Below are positions 56,517 through 64,000 of a DNA stretch of 64,000 nt, piece after piece. The translations under genes were made by a program, and so were the position numbers. The stretch is from Limnephilus marmoratus. Its lineage: Eukaryota; Arthropoda; Insecta; Trichoptera; Limnephilidae. The stretch spans positions 55,875,227 to 55,939,226 of the forward strand of contig OU862917.1 of assembly GCA_917880885.1 (NCBI GenBank), read 5' to 3'. Below the pieces are notes generated by a model that did not search any database, was not told the origin of the DNA, and worked only from the letters and a program-made list of their open reading frames with translations. The first letter of the stretch is position 1. Each line of letters opens with the position of its first letter.

Positions 56517-56710
56517 ATGGAGAAACTCATAGTCATTGGCAAAGTGGAAGGCAAAAGAAGCAGAAGGAAGTTCACCAATGCGCTGGAGTGACCAAGCACC
56601 TCTCTCTGACATCTGGTACGTCGGTGTACGCATCTCTCCAAGCAGCGCAGAACCGCGAGGAATGGATGAGCCTTATCCACCATGAAAACTGGAGTAGGCA
56701 CGATCCTCAA
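56517..56710 (+). pseudogene. LINE C-terminal fragment with two frameshifts
   Basis: Three frames in succession give GKVEGKRSRR, then PMRWSDQ, then SGTSVYASLQAAQNREEWMS. Together they match the usual ORF2 tail of a third LINE type (GK.EGKR.RGR.P.RW.D...A...R..WR..V). Short and decayed. Confidence 0.7.
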
Positions 56711-56799
56711 AATTGTGAACCAATTTACGAAGAAGAAAACATTTCTAAACTTTCTGCAGAATCAGCTGAGAGTTCATCGAGTCCCGACGATGTTGTTTA

Positions 56800-57460
56800 A
56801 CCTAAATACATTATTTGTCAAATTTTTGAATAAGAAAAAATACCCGAGCGGAGTATAAAATAATTTAAACATAATATAAAGAAAATAAGATATTTGTATT
56901 ATAGAGTTCAACAAATAAAACCATAAAGCAAGGTTTCTACTTTCTCTTTTTATTACCATAGTGACAAAAATAGAGTAACAATGACATGTTATCTATTCAA
57001 TCTGTACCAACAGCTTTTTATCTCTTTTACAAACGTATCTCGCATATATTTATGCAAAGGGTGTTACTCTCACATTCAAAATATCAAATCTCTATAGGTG
57101 GGAATGTGAGCTTTGTAGTCAACGGGCACAATGCATTCATCAGAGTTCCGACGGCGGCACAAGGGTCTAAATTATAATTCAAAATTATTTACCCCCCCCC
57201 GGATAAAAATCCACCCTAAGGTGAAAAAACTCAGCACCGGTAAAGCCCAAATCTCGCTGAGAGTTTTTTCGTCGTAATGAGTTAAGGGAAAGGGGTTTTA
57301 TCGGCATTACAATAATTCACGTGGTTTTTGAGCACCTGTTTAGCATTAGAATTGACTTCATTTTAAATACATACTTGAGTTTGTACATTTAAACGATTTT
57401 TCGCACATTTAATTAGTAAGTGCCATCGCTATTGCGAAAAAATCACGTAAGTAGAAATTA
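56800..57460. other. Unassigned stretch
   Basis: AT-rich, one 9-C run at 57193. No gene. Confidence 0.35.
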
Positions 57461-57680
57461 ATGTTTATTTATTTATTATTAACGGACTTACGCTCAATTT
57501 ACAATGCAATTTACACGAAATTTGGGAAAATGTACATTATAAGAATAAAGGATATTATATGAAAGCAAAGACAAGCAGAGATAAACATAAGAAAATAGAC
57601 GTGATAATAGAAGTGACACGTCAAGACAAAAATTAAAAATAAATACAAAATATCTTTAATTAGTGACATGACTTCATATA
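57461..57680 (-). repeat. Probable LINE 3' UTR fragment
   Basis: TTTATTTATTTATTATTAAC then GGACTTACGCTC resembles the sense-tail borders of the LINEs at 33457 (TTTACGCCTTGATGGC) and 61784 (AAACGCCCATAGGG). No coding remains. Confidence 0.4.
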
Positions 57681-57682
57681 TG

Positions 57683-57965
57683 TATGTGGTGAGGGGAAGG
57701 AGATGGGAAAGAGGGAGATGGAGAAGTATTGTTGGCTATTAAGATCTGGTAACCAAAAGGCATTTCAAGAAACGTTTCAATTCTGAATGTGGTCTTATCC
57801 CAGGGCGATACTGAGAGTACCTTCCGCTCTGCAAATATACTATATATTATTTGAAATGTATTGTGAAATAACGTAAATTAATCAAATAAAATTTACGAAC
57901 ACCGGGATTCGAACCCGCGACCTTAGGATTAGGTACTAATCAAGAGCTTTACCTTTATTAAACCG
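57683..57965 (-). repeat. SINE-A with perfect B box, 3'-truncated
   Basis: Minus strand has GCGGGTTCGAATCCCGG, a perfect B box (57903-57914), and the body down to CACCACATAC. The final 120 bp and tail are missing. Confidence 0.7.
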
Positions 57966-58554
57966 TTTGCGTGAAAACAAGCGATATGGTTCAATAACTT
58001 CTGAAAAATGTACGTTCAGATTTATGGAGATGTTAATACTAACAATAAATTGAATATTTCATATGACTTTTGTATGTATGTAATTTCAATGTCTCTCAAC
58101 AGATGTAGTTAATGTAGATTTAATGAATCTTAATGGAGATCAGTTAATTGTACGGTATGAGAGAGACAACTGTCGCCCGTTCGTGTCTAATACCCAAAGG
58201 GTTACGAAGTTAACCGATCATTTCCGATCTACGGGTGGGCACCTTCAGTGACGATTTCCCCTGTTACAGATTACTAACACAGTACGTACATAAGTAAAAA
58301 CATATTATAAGAGGTTGACATTTATATTTTTATTTCACTAAAGGCTAAAATTATTTCTCGATGGAATTGTAGTTATGTTTTAAATCCACAATATAAGTGT
58401 GATTATAAAATTTTATAGCAAACCCAAACTTTTCTCAAAGCATTAAATAAAATAGCTTTTAAAATTACGGTGGTAGAACGCTAAATGACATTGTTGACTG
58501 TGTACCTTATAACCTGTGAACTTCAAAATAATGTTAATAAAATATCTTCTGTTT
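57966..58554. other. Unassigned stretch
   Basis: Contains GAGACAACTGTCGCCCGTTC near 58163 in an otherwise AT-rich background. No gene. Confidence 0.3.
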
Positions 58555-58745
58555 AGTAGGCGAAATCCTTTCACAGTGCCATAATTCGAGGTTATTATCC
58601 GGTGGCAGGGGCGCCCGGTACTTAAGCACGATGAGTGCGGCGCACGCGGGTGGCCGAATCAAGGAGCAGCCACAAAAATTTACCCTCTTCGGCGGTATTT
58701 TTCACTGATCAACAATTCGTTATCGTTATCAAATATTTTGAATTT
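58555..58745. promoter_or_regulatory. GC-balanced unique block, candidate regulatory element
   Basis: CCATAATTCGAGGTTATTAT then CCGGTGGCAGGGGCGCCCGG and GAGTGCGGCGCACGCGGGTG. The sequence is non-repetitive here and combines homeodomain-like TAAT sites with GC boxes. Inference only. Confidence 0.25.
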
Positions 58746-59499
58746 CAGAAAAAATCCTGACTCCAAGCGTGCATGCAGAGGGAAAACATCGGTCCGAATT
58801 TTTTTATTGATTTACGAATAAGATTAAAAAAAACAGCTTATTTTTGACAATTACCAGTTTCAGCCCATTATGGCCATCTTCAGACTGGTACAATTGTTCC
58901 TCAAAATATGGTTTATGTATATACAACATTTAGGGGAAGGGGGGTTAACAGGGGTGGTGTACAAAGATTTTAATTATACAGATTTTTCCATCTTCGTTGC
59001 TACGTCGTAAATTGTTTTTGAACAGCTATATATATTTATTGTTATCAAGTTTAATTTGTAGAGCTCTATTTTAATTTTAATTTTTTTTATTCTGTGTAAT
59101 CAATATAATTATTAATCAATTAATTAAAAAACACTTTACTTATAAACATGTCCTATTGTGTACTAATTATTACACGTGAATGCTTTTATTTCAATCGTGG
59201 TTAATTTTTTGGCATACATGCTGTGTGATGTGTGCTGTGTGCCGTCGCACCGGCCCTGGCTGTAGGGCTCAAGAAAAAGCAAGTCTATTGACGTCTCACG
59301 TTTTCAATATGAATTCTTAGTGAAAACATTTTGTTCACGCGTTTTTGCTTAATACTCCCGACATGGCTCGGCCTGCCCATCTTTATTAGTTTGTTTTCAA
59401 AATTCAAATCGTGCCCTATCTATCGGACTGGTTTCTAGACCCCTGGGGCCCTCGCCTGTGCCTGTGCCCTCCGCTTCCAATATCAGGGTGATTTTATTA

Positions 59500-59650
59500 T
59501 GATTTTCTGGGCCATACCGAAGGTTACTTAGCTGTCAAAATGTTTGAGAAAAACACCCACTCTCCACGCGAAGTGGTGAATTTTTAATGAGCCGCCGCGA
59601 TACGGGACTTGGCCGGGAATTTTGAACTTAATGGAGTATTGTTACTGTTG
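59500..59650. promoter_or_regulatory. Unique block with TGACAG-type sites, candidate regulatory element
   Basis: GGGCCATACCGAAGGTTACT, TAGCTGTCAAAATG, GGTGAATTTTTAATGAGCC. AGCTGTCA is a Meis/Homothorax-type site and TTTTTAATGA is Hox-like. No repeats or frames. Inference only. Confidence 0.25.
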
Positions 59651-60769
59651 TGGGCTCTTCCGTTTGATTTAATTTAAGATACAGGGGGGACTGTCTGAGA
59701 AGATTATGTTCCAATTCCTGAATTAATCTGTTTGTAATAGATACAATATCTATTCCGGCGTTATCCATTGCTACTTATACAACGTATTTCACACACAAAC
59801 CAAGGAAATTCAGGGCGTAATTATTGATTCGCGATCGCTTGATCCTTTTTCATCTAAGAGGTTAAAAAGGGAAATAGATAAGAATGAAAGATTTTAATTC
59901 ATTTATACACCTTCTTTAATTTTGTTTTCATAATTGATATTATATTTTATACTTGTACTTTTCACACGAAAACTGAAGATTAAATAAAATGAATGTAGAG
60001 GGTTTCGCCAGAAACCTCAACAAATTATATAAACACGCAGGCCTACTACCTATTATTTGTGATTTTTATTATACGTACGTAATGAAATATTAAAATAATT
60101 ATTTTCGGTCGAAACCATAAATAAACTCTTACAAACAAAGTGACAGGTTTATGAACCTATAATTGAAATAAATTTTACACATACAACAAACTTATTTTGG
60201 AAAATGATTCCAGATTTATTAAATAATTCGATTGATGAATTAACATAACACTTTTATTTAAGGTTTTTAAAATGTTCAATAATGTTGTGAAGTCCAAATT
60301 TTAGTTCGTACGTAATAGAGTATTATTATAGTAGTTTAAGGATGGGTTATTTCACATAATTTTAACTTTTAATCAAATTACAAAGTTCTGTAAAAGTTTT
60401 ATTCTAATTCTATTATATTTTTCACCATGGACCGGTTGTTTCACAGTACTTGGATAGTAATAGAACTTCAATAGAACTTTTACAGATATAGAATATTAAC
60501 TTACAAATTCGGTAAAATTGTAAAAATTCTGTTCATTCTGAACTTAGAATAAATATTATGCACTAGATATAAAATATTAATATTTAAATTAAATACACAA
60601 TAAAAAAATTCTTTATTTATGGGTGAACTCTACATGGCCCGTAGTTACTTTAATAGTATCTAGGTACACAACTGCTAACCCTGTACAAATTACAAGTGCG
60701 CCCCGTGGTTGAATTTGGCAGCCATTTTTGATCTAGAGCTCCAAAATACCAGAAAAATACCCTCACTGC
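59651..60769. other. Unassigned AT-rich stretch
   Basis: No gene, TE domain or tRNA-like motif recognised. Confidence 0.4.
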
Positions 60770-61053
60770 AGAAACTGGCGATCCGTTTGATAGATTATCC
60801 CTTCTTAAAGCATAGGCGTCGCGTTGGGTGGGAATGCTATCCTTGTTGTACCGGTATTATAATGGAAGATGCTCCGAAGAACTAGCATCATTGATCCCTT
60901 CGGCACCGGTGCATAGTCGGGAAACACGCCAAACGCGTGCCCAACTATGTACACGGTTGACATTGTCACGTGAGAACGGGTCGCTTCTTCGATGCGTTCT
61001 TGCGTTCAAGAGCTCGGCTGTAAAACGGCCTCTGTGTTTGCTCAACACGAAGA
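60770..61053 (+). pseudogene. LINE ORF2 C-terminal fragment next to a SINE-B tail
   Basis: AIRLIDYPFLKHRRRVG shifts frame into MLSLLYRYYNGRCSEELASL, then IPSAPVHSRETRQTRAQL. After another shift it reads RFFDAFLRSRARL, a stop, and NGL. This is the standard 'HRR.V..L..FYR...G.CSEEL' to 'R.SF.PRT..LWN.LP' region of insect LINEs. Where further coding sequence is expected it runs directly into the SINE-B hairpin at 61058. Confidence 0.75.
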
Positions 61054-61057
61054 AAAA

Positions 61058-61145
61058 AAGACCCTCCACACACCATCTCAGGTGACATAGGTCCTGAGGG
61101 AAATTATTTCCCCAGGGCCCCCTGTGCGGAGTTAATGAAAAAAAA
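61058..61145 (+). repeat. SINE-B type 3' hairpin and poly(A) behind a LINE fragment
   Basis: AGACCCTCCACACACCATCT, GACATAGGTCCTGAGGGAAA, TTATTTCCCCAGGGCCCCC, TGTGCGGAGTTAATG then 8 A. Outer stem CTCCACACA/TGTGCGGAG with one G-T pair. Only the last 88 bp of the family are present. Confidence 0.7.
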
Positions 61146-61149
61146 TAAC

Positions 61150-61783
61150 ATTAAACTTGTTGGATTGTAAATTATATTCTACACATGTTTTAGCCTAGAT
61201 AAAGTCGTTAGATCATGAAAAGCCACATCAAAAACTGATATAGGTACCTTAAATAAGTACTAAATAATACAAATTTTATCTTAATCAGTCGAACTATCAA
61301 CCATTTTTACAAATCAAATCAAATGCAAAATCCATTTTTCAAAATAACCGACAAACGTTTCGTAAATGGCATCTGACAGTGTTCGGCGATAATTGATTTT
61401 TACAGTTGACACATCAATAATCTACCCTAACAAGGTCTATTGATAAAAATTAGCGATGCAAAACGTTAAATATTTGTAGGGTTATTTGATTAATATTGAA
61501 TACATTTTGCAACAAAGGGTTGCTCACGGATTTACTTCCGTATGGTGACGTATACGAGTACCACGCTAGTTTGAAGAAGAATTATATATAATGTGTAGGA
61601 AATGATAGACAGCTAGATGAATAAAGAGTGATTCGATTAATAGATGAGTGATTTCAAATTATTCGTTCAAATCAATGTTCATTTTAATATCATTAGCCTT
61701 TTTATATTTGAATTACTCGGAATTAATAAAATTATACAAAATAAATTCAAACCTCATTGTAACGTGCTCGCTTGACTATAATT
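61150..61783. other. Unassigned AT-rich stretch
   Basis: Nothing recognisable. Confidence 0.35.
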
Positions 61784-62330
61784 TATTTATTTATTTATTT
61801 AAACGCCCATAGGGTTTTACATAGAATGCAGTACATTTTTTAATTACAGTGAAAAGAATGGGTTTACAAAATAGAATACACAATACAAGTAACATAATAT
61901 TTGTTAAAATCAAAATATAGGTTACATAAAATATAAGGGTTAAAAAAAAAATTAGGTTTCATAAAATATAAGCGTTAACAAAATACAGGTAACATAAAAT
62001 ATAAGAAACAAAATATAGTCCATAAAATATAGGAGTTGACATAAAGTAGGTAATGTTTAAAATTGTTGTTCTCATTAGTTTATGGGATAGGTAGAAATAA
62101 ATAGTTGGCACATATGGCGTTTGAAGTTTGCTAAGTTCAAATTATTGTCAAATACATCCAGATTGTATATTAATTTGTTACCAATCGTACTCGTATATTT
62201 GTTACCAAGACTATGCAAACGTTGTATTGGAGAATATAAATCATAGTTCGAATGAGATGAACGTGTATAAAATGTCAATATTTGTCTACTTGTTCATGTA
62301 GGTAGGTACATGTAGATTTATTAATTGTAG
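61784..62330 (-). pseudogene. LINE ORF2 C-terminus with (TAAA)n tail
   Basis: Minus frame 62075-62278 reads SPIQRLHSLGNKYTSTIG and LDVFDNNLNLANFKRHMCQL, matching the tail of the 34213 protein (LQRLHRVGNE, VDIFF, FKKHI). The UTR carries a repeated ACATAAAATATA phrase and ends in ATTTATTTATTTATTTAA (plus strand). Confidence 0.75.
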
Positions 62331-62489
62331 GAGTTCACAACTGTCGAATTTAGAGTTTAATCACCAAATTTAATTTTAAGTTTAATCACCTTCCTCACCA
62401 AATCGATAATAAAATATTAAGGGTTAACTTAAAATAATTCATAATCTGCTCGTTCGTTCGGTGGTAATTTAATTATTAAAAAAAAACCG

Positions 62490-62890
62490 AGTTATGCTTA
62501 AAATATACTCGTATAAGATGAAATATTTGTTTGCGCCCGTACATACGCAAAATGAATATGAATAAATAGTTCAGTCACTTTAGTCCATAAACAATCTCAA
62601 ATATCTCAAGGAAGGCTAAGAAATACAATATTCGAATACCACAATACGGGCATGAGCGTGTAGCATGGTGGACGAAAAATCCACAAGTGATGTTACCATT
62701 CAAAGCAAAGAATAAAGAAAAAAAATTAAAAAGTGCTTCGGTGATTCAATCCAATACTGTATTTGTTAGTCTTTCTTAAAATATTTAAGTTTGTTTATGG
62801 ACAAAACTATTTATTCAGTCACATTTGCTTTCGTACGGGCGCAAATAATTTATTCATCTTAATATTTTAAAGCATAACTTGTAAAAAGTG
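62490..62890. mobile_element. Large fold-back element, about 160 bp arms
   Basis: Left arm (62490-62650): TTTGCGCCCGTACATACGCA, AATGAATAAATAG-type sequence, AGGAAGGCTAAGAAATACAA. Right arm (62725-62890) is its inverse: TTGTTAGTCTTTCTTAAAA, TTTCGTACGGGCGCAAATAA, TTTAAAGCATAACTTG. The same segment, single copy, is the core of the MITE at 22392-22662. Confidence 0.75.
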
Positions 62891-62941
62891 TTTTTCCCTA
62901 AAATAATTAATCTCGTGCAATTTTTCAAAGAACAGTTTTTT

Positions 62942-63030
62942 TGAAGTAAAACTTCTTTACGCACGCTTGACTTGGGGAGTAAGCTGGCGAATGCGTGACG
63001 AGAGCGTTACGAAAAGCGAGAGAGAAGTTA
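62942..63030 (+). repeat. Partial MITE of the 39251 family
   Basis: TGAAGTAAAACTTCTTTACG, CACGCTTGACTTGGGGAGTA and GCGTGACGAGAGCGTTACGA match 39251-39340. The right terminal repeat is missing. Confidence 0.65.
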
Positions 63031-63212
63031 GCCCAGGCTAACTTAACTCTGGCTTCGATGGAGCTCTCGTATCTGAGCTGGTCACTTAGAGTTATAGATA
63101 CAGGTGAATCAACTTAAGTTGGAAGCAATAAAAATTCTTAGAATTAATGTATTGGTCTATCTGTGTGAACGTCAAGCGACGCCCACTAAACCGATAAGGC
63201 TCTCTGTCTTGC

Positions 63213-63662
63213 TTAGGCCCGGTTTTTGCAACTAGTTAGAAGAGAGGCAAGTTTTTATTACACCGCTTAAGACTGCAGTTACGGGGTGTCCTATTCACTC
63301 AGTTAGTAATTTGATTTAAACATACGTGCACCTACATATCGCAAGTGAAATAATTACTAATTTTTAAATTTGAAATAATAAATAGTTTTCATCATTTTTA
63401 ATTCGAATCTTTATTAGTAGATTTACAGAGTGTTTGTAAAGTGTACAAGTTTAATATTTATTACGACATCGTGGAGTCCTGTTACGAAACGGGACGTGGC
63501 AAATCACTGAATGGACAAACTCGTGAAATTTTATTCCGCGTGTTTAATTATTTTATTCAAAATATAAAAAAAAACGGTGGTCAACTTTTAAGCACAAATG
63601 ACTTGTATGATTTGACGTCTAAAGCAACCACGGAGTATCACAGACTAGTATTCAACAGTTAA
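63213..63662 (+). mobile_element. 5' end of a DNA transposon with DDE-type transposase N-terminus
   Basis: The plus frame 63441-63662 reads GRGKSLNGQTREILFRVFNY, FIQNIKKNGGQL and DLTSKATTEY. It resembles the helix-turn-helix N-terminus of Tc1/IS630-related (DDE_3) transposases that are abundant in insects (SL..Q.REI...V..F......G......A...T...). It stops at 63660-63662, so only the N-terminal 73 codons are readable; the catalytic domain would lie beyond the frame break or the window. TAGGCCCGGTTTTTGCAACT at 63214 could be the terminal repeat. The identification is moderate. Confidence 0.45.
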
Positions 63663-64000
63663 TCTTTTGTACCTTTGAGTTAGAAATCTGTTATATTTTA
63701 GATAATATACGTATAAATGGTTGCTGATGATGACTCGCAAACATAATTAAATAATTAGTGTTGCTGATAATTGCTAACACATAATTATAAAAATTAAATA
63801 ATCCATAAGCAGTCAAATTTTTAAGCACAGATTATGGAAATCACACTTCATTTCAACATTACCTCAATTATACTTAAACTCAGAATCTAAATTCTTAGTT
63901 TAGATAAACTAAGTAATTCATGCGTAATGAGTATGAAACGAAATTTTACAAATGTCAAATCCGTACAAAAAAAATGGCGGCCATGGAGATGTTTTATATG

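Overview
This window looks like a gene-poor, repeat-dense stretch of an insect (at least arthropod) nuclear genome. The base composition is AT-rich. No long host gene, operon, rRNA or functional tRNA is visible. Nearly every protein-like stretch is a remnant of a transposable element: many Jockey/CR1-like non-LTR retrotransposon (LINE) fragments, a Ty3/gypsy 3' end, a short LTR element, tRNA-headed SINEs, MITEs and fold-back elements, and one start of a DDE transposase. The insect order cannot be fixed from sequence alone. Hemiptera is a guess based on the transposase fragment.

Left third (1-24000). A Ty3/gypsy integrase end with its 3' LTR sits inside the endonuclease domain of an older LINE (1-1261). 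It is followed by a small LTR element with a tRNA-type primer binding site (1593-2634), SINE-like pieces and long hairpins (3797-4869), a CpG-rich block of unknown role (6955-7780), and a 3.1 kb decayed LINE on the minus strand whose catalytic motif reads FADV instead of FADD (10637-13746). Three 120 bp tandem units carry a hairpin with a compensatory change (17148-17510). A 2.46 kb non-autonomous DNA transposon has 18 bp terminal inverted repeats, an ACGT target duplication and internal 200 bp tandem repeats, one of which was hit by a short AAT-tailed element (19934-22391). It abuts a MITE with 40 bp arms.

Middle third (24000-46500). There are further LINE fragments on both strands. The best preserved has an intact reverse transcriptase frame of about 617 codons without an endonuclease (34213-36066). 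Also present are a perfect 52 bp minisatellite, a MITE carrying a 23-G run, a full SINE with A and B boxes, poly(A) and a 7 bp target duplication (40447-40868), and a 127 bp tandem duplication.

Right third (46500-64000). This part has fewer elements and several GC-balanced, non-repetitive blocks (46785, 48740, 51680, 58555, 59500) that stand out from the AT-rich background and could be regulatory. LINE, SINE and MITE pieces are scattered between them. The window ends in the start of a DDE-type DNA transposon.

The most interesting signal is a dispersed element (SINE-B, 11 pieces found by eye). Its poly(A)-proximal end folds into a two-stem hairpin, and copies differ by paired substitutions that keep the stems. 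One copy lies directly behind a LINE reverse-transcriptase C-terminus, suggesting a LINE/SINE pair sharing a 3' tail. All copy counts and boundaries come from reading by eye and are approximate.
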